Shown: positions 20,010-29,135 of the stretch, in pieces
Layout of the letters: each line of letters starts with the position of its first letter
How positions within the stretch are numbered: the stretch's first letter is position 1
NCBI GenBank assembly: GCA_027490225.1
Contig: JAIXYK010000035.1
Coordinates: 62,001 to 126,000 of the forward strand
Origin: Bacteroidota bacterium
GTDB lineage: Bacteria; Bacteroidota; Bacteroidia; M30B66
Length of the DNA stretch: 64,000 nucleotides
Reading direction: 5' to 3'
Notes under the pieces: generated by a model
Seen by the model: the letters and a program-made list of their open reading frames with translations, nothing else
Database searches by the model: none
Told to the model about the DNA's origin: nothing
Made by a program: the position numbers and the translations under genes

Positions 20010-20831
20010 ATGGCTAACTTTCTTGCAACGAAAAAAGGAAAACGTGTTATGGGCATGGTTTACGGTATCGGCGCCGCTATCGTAATCGTAGGAGCTCTCT
20101 TTAAAATTCTTCACTGGCCAGGGGCTAACCAAATGCTTACAGTTGGTTTATTAACTGAAGCTGTTATTTTCTTTATATCAGCTTTTGAAAAACCTCACGA
20201 AGAGCCAGATTGGTCGCTTGTTTATCCTGAATTAGCCGGCATGCACGAAGATGATGGTAGTCACGGCGCAATTGACAAGAACAGAAAAGCTCAGGGTTCG
20301 AAAAGCGATGCTGTATCTCAACATCTAGATAAAATGCTTGAGGACGCTAAAGTTGGTCCTGAATTAATTGAAAGTTTAGGAAACAGCCTTAAGGCTCTTG
20401 GAGATAATACATCTAAGCTTGTTGATATTACAGACGCTTCTGTTGCAACAAACGACTATATAAGCAACATCAAGAAGGCTTCAACTTCTGTAGAAGGCTT
20501 ATCTGATTCTTATATAAAAGCATCAGAGTCTTTAACTGGTTTATCTATGACAAATCAAGACGGAGCCACTTATGGAGAACAATTGCAAAAAGTTTCTAAG
20601 AACTTATCTGATTTGAACTCTGTATATGAACTTCAATTAAGAGGTGCTGAGCAGCATACACAAGCAACAAATAAATTCTATGATGGAATTGAACAATTAA
20701 TGAGTAATCTACAAGATTCTGTTTCTGACACTAAAAAATACAAAGAGGAAATGTCTCAACTAACAACGAATCTAACTTCTTTGAATACAATTTATGGTAA
20801 TATGTTAGGTGCAATGTCAACTAACCGATAA
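20010..20831 (+). CDS. gldL: Gliding motility/T9SS motor protein GldL (PorL)
   Basis: A 273-residue inner membrane protein. Two N-terminal transmembrane helices (about 14-33 and 40-58) contain the conserved GALFKILHWPGANQML and LLTEAVIFFISAFEKP segments. Intramembrane glutamates at residues 50 and 60 fit the positions implicated in proton coupling in the F. johnsoniae motor. The rest is a cytoplasmic, Ser/Thr- and Leu-rich coiled-coil domain. GldL with GldM forms the proton-driven rotary motor that powers T9SS and gliding. It is in an operon with gldK, gldM and gldN. Confidence 0.95.
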   Translation: MANFLATKKGKRVMGMVYGIGAAIVIVGALFKILHWPGANQMLTVGLLTEAVIFFISAFEKPHEEPDWSLVYPELAGMHEDDGSHGAIDKNRKAQGSKSDAVSQHLDKMLEDAKVGPELIESLGNSLKALGDNTSKLVDITDASVATNDYISNIKKASTSVEGLSDSYIKASESLTGLSMTNQDGATYGEQLQKVSKNLSDLNSVYELQLRGAEQHTQATNKFYDGIEQLMSNLQDSVSDTKKYKEEMSQLTTNLTSLNTIYGNMLGAMSTNR

Positions 20832-20867
20832 TTTAAATATTTTTTTAACCATAAAAACACATAAAAA

Positions 20868-22448
20868 ATGAGTGGCGGTAAAGAAACCCCAAGGCAGAAG
20901 ATGATTGGTATGATGTACTTAGTACTCACCGCATTGTTGGCCTTAAATGTATCAAAGGAAATATTAGACGCTTTTGTTATTGTTAATAACGGTTTAGTGC
21001 AGACTGATAAAAATTTCAATAACAACAACAGCATTCTTTATAAATCTATCAAAGATCAGCTTGCAATTGCGCCAGATAGAGCAAAAGATGCTGCTGTAGG
21101 AGCTGATAAATTAAAGAAACTGGCTGCCGATATGTACAATCATATTACAGCTATAAAGTCTGAACTTATTGTAGCGGAAGACCAAATAGATAAAGCTGCG
21201 GCCGACAAAATTGTAGATAGTTTAGGCTCTCTTCAAAACAAAGATAAGTATGACAATTCAACGAGAATTATGTGCGGTGAAACACCTGATGGCTCTGGTG
21301 GAAAAGCAAGAATTTTAAAAGATAAAATAATTGCCTTTAAAAAAGAGCTTGTTTCCTTATTACCTGAAGCTGTTAGAAAAACTACTAATCTTGGCCTAAA
21401 TACAGAAGACCCTCCTAAAAAAGGAGTTGAGATTGAAACATGGGAAACAGAAAAGTTCTACCATCTTCCAATTGCAGCCCAAATAGTAGTTCTTTCTCAG
21501 TTACAAACAGAGGTAAGAAATGCTGAAGGAACTGTGTTAAATGAACTTTTTAAATCTATCGGAGCTACAGCTATAAAAGTAGATGCACTAGAGGCACAGT
21601 TAGTTCCATCTGCAAATGTGGTAACTGTTGGTGATGAATTTACTGCTAAAATATTTGTTGCGGCTTTAAATAAATCTGATGTTCCAGACGTTAGTGTAAA
21701 TGGAAGACAAATTACTGAAACAGATGAAAGTGGTTTTATTGTTTACAAGTCGCGCCCAGCTTCAGAAGGTCCTCAAAAAATCAAAGCAACAGTAAAGTAC
21801 AAAGACGCAAAAGGTTTGGATGCTGTTTCAGAAAAAGAATTTGAATTTGTAGCTATTAAACCAGTTGCCGTAGTTTCCCCTAGTAAAATGAATGTTTTCT
21901 ACATTGGTGTAGACAATCCTGTTTCTGTTTCTGTACCGGGTTCTGACCCTAACAAAGTAGAAGCTAGTTTAGTGGGTGCGCAAGGAACTTTAACTAAAGT
22001 AAAACCAGGAGAATACATTGCTAAAGTAACAGGAGGAACGAAGTGTACAATTCCTGTAACAGCTAAAAAACCAGATGGAAAAGGAACCACAAACATGGGA
22101 GCTCCGGAGTTCCGTATTAAACGTATTCCTGACCCAACACCTATGATTCTAGGTAAAAAAAGCAATGAGAGTATCTCTCTTTCTGAGTTAAAAGCCGCAG
22201 GATTTATTTCTTGTGTATTGGAAAACTTTGATTTTCAAGCGGGCTTTAGTGTTTTAAGTTTCGAATTTGGTGCTAATGTTGGAGGTGCTTATAGAAGCGC
22301 CAACAATACTGGTGGTAAATTCGGTTCAGAAATGGCAACAATATTGAACAGCTTAAAGCCAGGAAGTAAAGTTTTCTTCTCCGACATCAAAGCAAAAGGT
22401 CCTGATGGTTCTGTAAGAAACCTTTCTGCTCAATTTAAGATTAAATAA
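20868..22448 (+). CDS. gldM: Gliding motility/T9SS motor protein GldM (PorM)
   Basis: A 526-residue protein with one N-terminal transmembrane helix (GMMYLVLTALLALNVSKEI, about 14-35) inserted in the GldL pentamer. A long periplasmic region follows: a helical D1 domain (about 40-220) and then beta domains D2-D4 (for example EFTAKIFVAALNKSDVPDVS and the C-terminal LENFDFQAGFSVLSFEF). The periplasmic dimer transmits torque to the GldKN ring. It starts 36 bp after gldL and ends 23 bp before gldN. The length is normal for the family. Confidence 0.95.
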   Translation: MSGGKETPRQKMIGMMYLVLTALLALNVSKEILDAFVIVNNGLVQTDKNFNNNNSILYKSIKDQLAIAPDRAKDAAVGADKLKKLAADMYNHITAIKSELIVAEDQIDKAAADKIVDSLGSLQNKDKYDNSTRIMCGETPDGSGGKARILKDKIIAFKKELVSLLPEAVRKTTNLGLNTEDPPKKGVEIETWETEKFYHLPIAAQIVVLSQLQTEVRNAEGTVLNELFKSIGATAIKVDALEAQLVPSANVVTVGDEFTAKIFVAALNKSDVPDVSVNGRQITETDESGFIVYKSRPASEGPQKIKATVKYKDAKGLDAVSEKEFEFVAIKPVAVVSPSKMNVFYIGVDNPVSVSVPGSDPNKVEASLVGAQGTLTKVKPGEYIAKVTGGTKCTIPVTAKKPDGKGTTNMGAPEFRIKRIPDPTPMILGKKSNESISLSELKAAGFISCVLENFDFQAGFSVLSFEFGANVGGAYRSANNTGGKFGSEMATILNSLKPGSKVFFSDIKAKGPDGSVRNLSAQFKIK

Positions 22449-22471
22449 ACCCTTAACTAAAATCTAGTTCA

Positions 22472-23323
22472 ATGAGTTTTTTAAAAGCGATAATTATTCC
22501 TGCTGTATTTATAACTTCTGTTATGAGCGCACAGTCGGTTCTAGATAATGTTTACGTTAGAGAAACATTACCAGCTAGAAAACCCATTCCTTATGCCCCG
22601 CTCAGAGAGGCAGATGTATTGTGGAAGAAACGTGTATGGAGAATCATTGATTTAAGAGAGAAGATAAACCTACCTCTTTTCTACCCAATTCAAGGAGAAA
22701 TTAATGGTTTAAAAAGCTTATCGAATTTACTTTACAAAGCAACAACAGAAGAGGTCTCATTAAGAGTATATTCTGATTATCCTGATGACTTTACAGTTGA
22801 AATGACTCCAGGAGACGTTATTAAAAGAGTGTCGAAAGAGGATTCTATTCCTATGAAAAGCCAAGTTGATCCAAGTCTAGACAGCTTGAATGCTGATGGA
22901 ACTCTATTCTACAAAAAAATTAAAGAAGAATTTACTCCTAGTCGCGTTAAAAAATTCTTGTTAAAAGAAGAATGGTTTTTTGATAAGCAACGCTCTGTTT
23001 TAGATGTTAGAATTCTTGGTATTTGTCCTCTTTATGAAATGGAAGATAAAGAAAAAGGAGACAGATATTTGTTTTGGGTGTATTTCCCAGAAGCAAGAAA
23101 AGTACTTGCCAATCATGATGTTTTTAACAGGTCTAACCCTTCAGAAAGAAGATCATTTGATGATATTTTTTGGAAAAGGCAATTTAGCAGCTACATTGTA
23201 AAAGAAGAGAATGTTTACGATAGAACAATTGCTGAATACAAAAAAGGAATGGACGCGCTTCTAGAAGCTCAAAAAATTAAAGACGAGATTATTATATTTG
23301 AGCACGATTTGTGGGAATTCTGA
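22472..23323 (+). CDS. gldN: Gliding motility/T9SS protein GldN (PorN)
   Basis: A 283-residue periplasmic protein with a signal peptide (IIPAVFITSVMSAQS). It has the family features VYVRETLPARKPIPYAPLRE, ADVLWKKRVWRIIDLREKIN, PLFYPIQGE and RVKKFLLKEEWFFDKQRSVL, then YFPEARKVLANHDVFN. GldN/PorN forms the GldKN ring that contacts the periplasmic end of GldM. It is the last gene of the operon and is followed by a strong terminator at 23363. Confidence 0.95.
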   Translation: MSFLKAIIIPAVFITSVMSAQSVLDNVYVRETLPARKPIPYAPLREADVLWKKRVWRIIDLREKINLPLFYPIQGEINGLKSLSNLLYKATTEEVSLRVYSDYPDDFTVEMTPGDVIKRVSKEDSIPMKSQVDPSLDSLNADGTLFYKKIKEEFTPSRVKKFLLKEEWFFDKQRSVLDVRILGICPLYEMEDKEKGDRYLFWVYFPEARKVLANHDVFNRSNPSERRSFDDIFWKRQFSSYIVKEENVYDRTIAEYKKGMDALLEAQKIKDEIIIFEHDLWEF

Positions 23324-23362
23324 TCTTCCCTCTTTATAAATAATAGTTTTAACCACGCTTAC

Positions 23363-23404
23363 ACACAGAAGGCGCCTCGATCAGAAGGCGCCTTCTGTGT
23401 TTTA
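23363..23404 (+). terminator. Intrinsic terminator after gldN
   Basis: A perfect 15-bp stem (ACACAGAAGGCGCCT, 23363-23377, paired with 23386-23400) with an 8-nt loop is followed by TTTT. It lies between convergent gldN and manC and is unusually GC-rich for this genome. Confidence 0.92.
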
Positions 23405-24499
23405 CACATAGTCCTCTCCCATTTTTACTTTTACATCATTCACCATTTGCCGAATCTCCTGTTCATCTTGTTTTTTACAAATCAATAATATACCATCAGA
23501 TTCTGCTATTATAAAATCATCAAGCCCTTGAACTACAACAAGTTTGTTTTTAGGCACATTTATAATACAATTACTCGTGTTATACTGAAACACATGTTTA
23601 CCTACCACAACATTTCCAATATCGTCTTTCTTTGAATTCTCATATAATGAACCCCAGGTACCTAAGTCAGACCAGCCAAACTCTGATGGAATTACATAAA
23701 CATTTTGCGCTTTCTCCATAATACCATAATCAATGGAAATATTAGTGCAGCGGCCATAAGCTCTTTCTATAAACGCTCTCTCTGTATCAGTAAAATACTC
23801 ATTTTTTCCATCTTCAAATACTTGCTGCATTTCTGGCAAAAATGTTCTATATGCTTGATTTAATGTAGGTATAGATGCCATAAAAATTCCAGAATTCCAA
23901 AGAAACTCCCCACTCGAAACGAAAGATTTTGCTAACTCAATATTAGGCTTCTCGGTAAAGGTTTTTACTTTTTTAACTGGATTATACTCTGGTTGTCCAT
24001 TTTCATGATTGTATTGAATATATCCATAGCCCGTATCTGGTCTGCTGGGTTTTATTCCTAACGTTAAAAGTGCTTTATTCTCTGAAATAAATTTTATTCC
24101 TTCTTTAATTCTTTCGATAAAACTATCCTCTTTAAGTATTAAATGATCGCTTGGTGCAACAATTAAATTTGCTTCAGGATCTATTTTCTCAATCTTAGCA
24201 ATTGCATATGCAACACAAGGTGCCGTATTTCGCCTTGATGGTTCCAAAAGTACATTCTGGGGGTTTATTCCTTGTATTTGATCCATCACTGTATCAAAGT
24301 AAGATTTGTGTGTTACAACAAAAATATTCTCAAGAGGAAGAATTGTTTGAAACCTTTCAACAGTTTGTTGCAATAAGGTTTTTCCTGTTCCAAGAATATC
24401 TAGAAATTGTTTTGGCTTTTGTTGTCTGCTCATCGGCCAAAAACGGCTACCAACGCCCCCTGCCATTATTACACAATAGGTATGATTCTTTTCCGACAT
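23402..24499 (-). CDS. manC: Mannose-1-phosphate guanylyltransferase
   Basis: A 365-residue nucleotidyltransferase that makes GDP-mannose from GTP and mannose-1-phosphate for glycan synthesis. The pyrophosphorylase signature is MAGGVGSRFWPMSRQQKPKQ, with VTHKSYFDTV, APSDHLI, DTGYGYIQ, FTEKPN and the sugar-binding FLWNSGIFMA downstream. The short length fits the single-domain GMP enzymes; no phosphomannose isomerase domain is fused. It lies 4 bp after the aminotransferase and is probably the last gene of the SprT - aminotransferase - manC operon. Confidence 0.95.
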   Translation of the reverse strand: MSEKNHTYCVIMAGGVGSRFWPMSRQQKPKQFLDILGTGKTLLQQTVERFQTILPLENIFVVTHKSYFDTVMDQIQGINPQNVLLEPSRRNTAPCVAYAIAKIEKIDPEANLIVAPSDHLILKEDSFIERIKEGIKFISENKALLTLGIKPSRPDTGYGYIQYNHENGQPEYNPVKKVKTFTEKPNIELAKSFVSSGEFLWNSGIFMASIPTLNQAYRTFLPEMQQVFEDGKNEYFTDTERAFIERAYGRCTNISIDYGIMEKAQNVYVIPSEFGWSDLGTWGSLYENSKKDDIGNVVVGKHVFQYNTSNCIINVPKNKLVVVQGLDDFIIAESDGILLICKKQDEQEIRQMVNDVKVKMGEDYV

Positions 24500-24503
24500 A
24501 TTA

Positions 24504-25793
24504 TTATTTCAATTTACTTAAACTCTTTCTAAGCGCATTAATTACTAATTCAATGTCACTAATTTTACATGTTCCAACTGAAAGTCTATACCATGTTGAC
24601 TCTCTGCTAGCTCCAAAAGCATAAAAAGGCACAATTGCGACTCCTGCTGAATCTAATAGATATGCAGTGGCCATTTCTGTTGAATTTATTAAAACACCTT
24701 CAGGAGTTGTTTGTCCAAGAAGGTCTATTTTAACTGTAAGATAAAGAGCAGCCTGGGGTTCAATAGCATCAACAGAGAATCCTTCTTCTTTTAATTGAAT
24801 GAATCCATTATAGAATTTAAAAAGGCGTTCTGAAAGGGCGTCTTTTAAGCTTTCTATGAATGAAAAAGCATTAGAATGATTAGAAAGGTAGACTCCTGTT
24901 GCAACTTGTTCTGCCTTTGGCGCCCAAGCTCCAACATGTCCAAGAATACTTTTCATTTTATCAATAATATCTGAAGGTCCGAATGCCCAACCAACTCTAA
25001 TTCCTGTTGCAGCAAAAGCTTTAGATAGGCCATCAACAAAAATTGTATAGGGTCTTAATTCTGGAACAAGAGTTACAGGGTCATAGTGTACAGTATTTCC
25101 ATAAGTTAATGACCAATAAATTTGGTCGTACATTAAATACAAAGGCTTAACTCCTTTTGGTCTGCTTAAATTTTCTTCAAGTACAAGGTTACAAATTTCA
25201 AGAAGCCCTTCTCTCGTGAAAACTGTTCCCGTGGGGTTTAGAGGAGAACATAAAGAAAGTAAAGTAGCCGTTTTTAAATGCTTCTTTATATCTTCTGCAA
25301 CTGGCATAAAATTATTTTCTGGTAATGCTTCAATCATTACCATTTCAGCATGAGATAAATGGGTATAATGGTTATTGTTCCATGAAGGTACAGGAAAAAC
25401 TACTTTTTCTCCTTTGTCTAAAATAGTTTGATATGCGGCATATATAAGAGGTCTTGCTCCTCCAGCAATTAAAAAATCTTCCGGACCATATTTTAGACCT
25501 TGATACCTTTCTATAAATAGAGCTACACTTTCTCTGAGCTGTTTTATACCATTTGCAGCTGGATAATTTGTTTCATTATCTAGATATGCTTTGATAATCT
25601 CATCTCTTAATTCTGAAGGAATTGGAAATATTTCGGGATCAAAATCGCCAATTGTGTAATTGAAAATTTTTTCTCCTTTACTAATTTTTTCATTTATCTC
25701 TCCTGCAAGCTTAATTATTTCAGACCCCTGAAGAGTTTCGGCCATCTTTGATAATGGAAGAGTCTGATTATGTGCTAGTGCTGCTGTATTCAT
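24504..25793 (-). CDS. Pyridoxal-phosphate aminotransferase, class I/II
   Basis: A 429-residue fold-type I aminotransferase. The PLP-lysine is in VDGLSKAFAATGIRVGW, and the family features NYPAANGIKQLRESV, LCSPLNPTGTVF and MYDQIYWSL are all present. It probably acts on aspartate or aromatic/branched substrates; the specificity cannot be read. I used the ATG at 25793 (MNTAALAHNQT) rather than the longer frame starting at 25823, which adds a Cys-rich, unconserved leader. It is followed 4 bp later by manC, and the reason for this pairing is unclear. Confidence 0.9.
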   Translation of the reverse strand: MNTAALAHNQTLPLSKMAETLQGSEIIKLAGEINEKISKGEKIFNYTIGDFDPEIFPIPSELRDEIIKAYLDNETNYPAANGIKQLRESVALFIERYQGLKYGPEDFLIAGGARPLIYAAYQTILDKGEKVVFPVPSWNNNHYTHLSHAEMVMIEALPENNFMPVAEDIKKHLKTATLLSLCSPLNPTGTVFTREGLLEICNLVLEENLSRPKGVKPLYLMYDQIYWSLTYGNTVHYDPVTLVPELRPYTIFVDGLSKAFAATGIRVGWAFGPSDIIDKMKSILGHVGAWAPKAEQVATGVYLSNHSNAFSFIESLKDALSERLFKFYNGFIQLKEEGFSVDAIEPQAALYLTVKIDLLGQTTPEGVLINSTEMATAYLLDSAGVAIVPFYAFGASRESTWYRLSVGTCKISDIELVINALRKSLSKLK

Positions 25794-25834
25794 ATGACCA
25801 AGAATATTACAGCAATGTAGCAAATATTTTTATT

Positions 25835-26449
25835 TTAAATTATAGGCTCAACCTCTGCAAGCCGATTAACTAAATATTTTCTTTTTGAACTTACTTCGGT
25901 ACAAGCAAAGTATTTTCTTTTCTCTGGTCCTTTGATAAATTCTTTACCAGTTTTAATACGAAAGTGAGTATTGATAGGCAGTTCCTCTAAAAACAACTTT
26001 GGTTCTGTGTCATATTTTCTTAATGTTCTCATTAAATGATGGTCAACACAACTGCTTGCAGAAGGGTTATTTAAGTATTTGATAACAGAGTCTAAAATAT
26101 CCTCTGGAAAAATGGAGCTAGTTAAAAAGGGAACCATCATCTTCTGAAAAGTTGATTTCCATTCTATTCCATGCGGTTTTACTTGTCCACCATAACTATT
26201 CCATGTGTCGAGGTGAGCAAACTCATGGATTAAAGTAATTAGAAATGCATATCTATTCAGATCATGATTTATAGTGATAAAATGCCCTCTTTGTGTCGGT
26301 GCTGGTCTGAAATCACCAAGTTTTGTGCTCCTCGTTTTGGTAATTTTCAAATGAACCCCTCTTTTAAATATAAGGTTAACTATTTCATCAACAGCGTTTT
26401 CTGGTATATATTTCAATAAAATGAAATGATATTTTTCTTTAGCGTTCAC
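25835..26449 (-). CDS. SprT-like metalloprotease-family protein
   Basis: A roughly 204-residue SprT-like protein. The zinc-metallopeptidase motif HEFAH is in LITLIHEFAHLDTW, followed by the KPHGIEWKSTFQKMM segment that supplies a further ligand region. The N-terminal KYIPENAVDEIV, HLKITKTRSTKLGDFR and PTQRGHFITIN are typical for Bacteroidota members. There is no ATG near the conserved N-terminus; GTG at 26449 (VNAKEKYHFILLKYIPE) fits best, and a TTG at 26476 would add nine residues. It is probably cytoplasmic. In-vivo substrates of bacterial SprT-like proteins are unknown to me. Confidence 0.8.
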   Translation of the reverse strand: MNAKEKYHFILLKYIPENAVDEIVNLIFKRGVHLKITKTRSTKLGDFRPAPTQRGHFITINHDLNRYAFLITLIHEFAHLDTWNSYGGQVKPHGIEWKSTFQKMMVPFLTSSIFPEDILDSVIKYLNNPSASSCVDHHLMRTLRKYDTEPKLFLEELPINTHFRIKTGKEFIKGPEKRKYFACTEVSSKRKYLVNRLAEVEPII

Positions 26450-26510
26450 AAAGCAAATATGTGCATTTGTAACCAACTATTTTTTGTAACATTGATTTTC
26501 GTTTTTAACC

Positions 26511-27083
26511 ATGCGCTATTACTCTAACTCTGGAATATTTATAATTACAATTTTATTTTTCTTTTTGCCATTTTTAGAGATAAAATGTAAAAACGAACCT
26601 TTTGCTGTAATGAGCGGATTTGACCTTGCGCTTAAGAATGGTATGGCCTTTTCAAATGAGGAAACAACTGATTACATGAAAGATAACGAGGAATTCAAGT
26701 CTCTACAAAAAACACAGAATAGGCACGACCCTTTTAGTATCATTTCATTAATTACTCTTTTAATAGCAGCATTAACTCAATTATTTGTAAAAAGAAAACG
26801 GGAGTTATTGGCCATAGTTTTTTCCAGTATCGTTGCTGTAACGCTAATAATTATGCATTTCGCATTTAAATTAGGTTGGAATAAACAGATGGATGATATG
26901 GGCCCGATGAAAAGTATGTTTCCGCTTACTTTAAACTTTGGTTCTGGTTACTGGCTTAGTTTAATAACTTGTATTTTATTACTCCTTTTAAATGTCTTTT
27001 TTATTGTTTATGATAATAAATCCATGAGGCATATAGAAAAAAATGATATTGTACCTGCTCCTGATTTTAATGAACAGGTTTAA
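26511..27083 (+). CDS. Hypothetical membrane protein, four predicted helices
   Basis: A 190-residue integral membrane protein that I cannot assign to a family. Predicted transmembrane segments are at about 6-24 (IFIITILFFFLPFLEI), 69-86 (SIISLITLLIAALTQLF), 93-112 (AIVFSSIVAVTLIIMHF) and 147-168 (LSLITCILLLLLNVFFIV). The loop between the first two carries a charged stretch and a short SGFDLAL motif after a Cys-Lys-Asn turn, a pattern I have seen in small unannotated Bacteroidota membrane proteins. It diverges from the SprT-like gene and overlaps the NlpC/P60 gene end by 4 bp. Confidence 0.6.
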   Translation: MRYYSNSGIFIITILFFFLPFLEIKCKNEPFAVMSGFDLALKNGMAFSNEETTDYMKDNEEFKSLQKTQNRHDPFSIISLITLLIAALTQLFVKRKRELLAIVFSSIVAVTLIIMHFAFKLGWNKQMDDMGPMKSMFPLTLNFGSGYWLSLITCILLLLLNVFFIVYDNKSMRHIEKNDIVPAPDFNEQV

Positions 27084-27583
27084 TTTATTTTCCCATAAAA
27101 AGCAAACGTTTCTTTATAATATGTTTGTTTTAAATCGCTAACTATTACTCCTTTTTTAGTTGATGCGTGTATAAAATAGGATTCGAAAATATGCATTCCT
27201 ATATGATCGATTTGCTTTTTATTGATTTTAAAAAACAATAAATCTCCTTGTTCTAACTCCTTTTCATTTATCTTTTTCGATTTTAATGATATCTGTAATG
27301 AATTATGATCTATCATCTTATTGAAAACTTTTTTGTAAACAGCTTGAACAAATCCTGAGCAGTCTGTTCCTTTTTTGCTGTTTCCACCATAGGAATAAGG
27401 AGTTCCAAGCCATTCTGTAATTGCCTCAATAAAAACTTTGTTATAGTTGAAAGGTAAAGGGCAACCCAATTTATCTGAAAACGATGTTTCCTTTGGTTTA
27501 CTTGTGCTACTTAAATGTTTTTTAGAAGCACAACTATTTAAACACATGCAAATTATTAAAACCGAAAGAACTCTAAAATACAT
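27080..27583 (-). CDS. NlpC/P60-family cell-wall hydrolase lipoprotein
   Basis: A 167-residue C40-family peptidase expected to cleave peptide bonds in peptidoglycan stem peptides. From the ATG at 27583 the N-terminus is a lipoprotein signal (LSVLIICMCLNSC). The catalytic Cys is in GGNSKKGTDCSGFVQAVYKK, the His is in DHIGMHIF, and the third polar residue is in YFIHAST. A longer frame to 27625 exists, but it begins inside the upstream MORN gene and spoils the signal peptide. It overlaps the MORN gene end by 11 bp, so it is probably translationally coupled and last in the nadA-M16-MORN-NlpC run. Confidence 0.9.
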   Translation of the reverse strand: MYFRVLSVLIICMCLNSCASKKHLSSTSKPKETSFSDKLGCPLPFNYNKVFIEAITEWLGTPYSYGGNSKKGTDCSGFVQAVYKKVFNKMIDHNSLQISLKSKKINEKELEQGDLLFFKINKKQIDHIGMHIFESYFIHASTKKGVIVSDLKQTYYKETFAFYGKIN

Positions 27584-29135
27584 ATGGATTTTCTTGCAAT
27601 AATGATTCGAAGTCTGTTGATTCAAATAAAGGAAAAACTTTTACACCGTCATATTTTTCCTCTATTCCTTCTTTAAATGTAATTGTGAGCAAATCTGTAC
27701 CGTCCTCAAAAAAACTTCTCCAGTCTCCATTTCGTTTTCCTGCTATGTACCTTCCCTCCCACTTCAATTGTCCATTTGGAAAATATGCTTTGTGCTTTCC
27801 TTCGGGCAAACCATCAATAAAATTTCCTGTAAAATAAAGAGTACCTTCTGAGTAATAATGATTCCAAATACTATCTTGTTTGCCTGACTTAAAGTTTCCG
27901 CTTAAACTTATATCACCATCTTTAAAGAACCACTTCCCTTCTCTCTCTCCGTCAATGTATTCCCCAAAAGCAATGGTATCGCCTTTCTCATTTAATTCTA
28001 AGCAAAAACCATCTTCTTTTCCACGAAGAAAGACTTCTTCCCGGAGTAAATTTCCATTTTCAAAATACCATCTCCATGTGCTGTTGGGTCTTCCATTAAC
28101 ATAGCTTCCTTTTTGCTCTAGTTTGCCATTCACAAAATAATAACTCCAGGTTTTTACTTTAATATTATTTTCATATTCACCCTCTGCTTTTAATTCTCCG
28201 GTTAAGTAATATTCTTTCCAGATACCTTGTTTGAGATTATCTGAGTCCACTAATCCTTCGGAAATTTTGTATCCATTTTCATAGTTTATTCCTTTTAGGA
28301 TTGCACCAGAACTGTCATAAAGCACATGAAGTCCTGCGCTTTTTCCGTCAATATATGCACCTTGCTCTTTTAACTTCTTATTACTATGGTATTTCTTTAT
28401 AAGCTCGGGTCTCTTCAATTCCTCTGCATCTTTTTGAAGAATATCATTTATGTATTTTTCTATTTTAATAAGGTTCCCTTTTAAATCATATTCCTTCAGA
28501 AATCCATTTTTAAGGTCATTTTCGAATTGTGTTTCTCTTTGGGTGGCATATTTATCGTGAAAATCTATCCAAACTCCTGTCTTTCTATTGTTTTTATCAT
28601 ACCTATTAACTCTTTGTTGTCTTAAGAGCGCTCCATCTTTATAATCAAAAATTGAGTTTACTATACCACTTTCGTTAAATTCTACTCCTCTCCCATTCTC
28701 TTTTCCTTTACTGTAATTGATTAAAAATCTTGTTTTTCCATTTTCAAAATTTGTTTTAGAATATCCTTCTTTTAAATCCTCGACGAAGTTTTCTTCCGAG
28801 GTACTCGTTTCGTTTTTGTCATAGGTTATTTTTAAACCGTTCTTTTTGCCGTTCAAATAATGTATTGAAGTTTTCAATTTACCGGTTTCATTATAAAAAT
28901 TCCAAATGCTGTCTAATTCATTGTTTTTCCTATTTCCTCTTGATTTTAATTTGCCGGTTTCATAATAGTTTACCCAAAAGCCATTGGGTTTTTCATCAAC
29001 GAAATGTCCCTCACTTGAGCAAATTCCATTTGCATAATAAAATTTCTTGAAACCATTAAAAATAGAATCTTGTGCTAATTGTCCAAATGAATAGTTTGCA
29101 CCAAATAATAATATTACAACAACAAAATTTTTCAA
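27573..29135 (-). CDS. MORN-repeat (YwqK-like) protein
   Basis: A 520-residue secreted or periplasmic protein with a signal peptide (VVVILLFGANYSFGQ). About twenty MORN-variant repeats follow, of the type GxWxxYYxxGKLxxxGxYxNG (for example FWVNYYETGKLKSRGNRKN, GIWKEYYLTGELKAEGEY, STWRWYFENGNLLREEVF). This fits the family annotated as YwqK-type or toxin-antitoxin MORN proteins in Bacteroidota, but I see no toxin partner, so the antitoxin label should not be taken literally. The start overlaps the M16 peptidase stop by 4 bp. The repeats give an extended beta scaffold whose ligand is unknown. Confidence 0.85.
   Translation of the reverse strand: MKNFVVVILLFGANYSFGQLAQDSIFNGFKKFYYANGICSSEGHFVDEKPNGFWVNYYETGKLKSRGNRKNNELDSIWNFYNETGKLKTSIHYLNGKKNGLKITYDKNETSTSEENFVEDLKEGYSKTNFENGKTRFLINYSKGKENGRGVEFNESGIVNSIFDYKDGALLRQQRVNRYDKNNRKTGVWIDFHDKYATQRETQFENDLKNGFLKEYDLKGNLIKIEKYINDILQKDAEELKRPELIKKYHSNKKLKEQGAYIDGKSAGLHVLYDSSGAILKGINYENGYKISEGLVDSDNLKQGIWKEYYLTGELKAEGEYENNIKVKTWSYYFVNGKLEQKGSYVNGRPNSTWRWYFENGNLLREEVFLRGKEDGFCLELNEKGDTIAFGEYIDGEREGKWFFKDGDISLSGNFKSGKQDSIWNHYYSEGTLYFTGNFIDGLPEGKHKAYFPNGQLKWEGRYIAGKRNGDWRSFFEDGTDLLTITFKEGIEEKYDGVKVFPLFESTDFESLLQENPYVF

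Noticed and set aside
24202-24624. Plus-strand open frame at the manC/aminotransferase junction
   Set aside because: Antisense to two well-supported genes and has no recognisable features.
27573-29135. Toxin-antitoxin antitoxin label for the MORN-repeat protein
   Set aside because: The name is propagated from YwqK-type annotations; the protein is exported and no toxin gene is adjacent.
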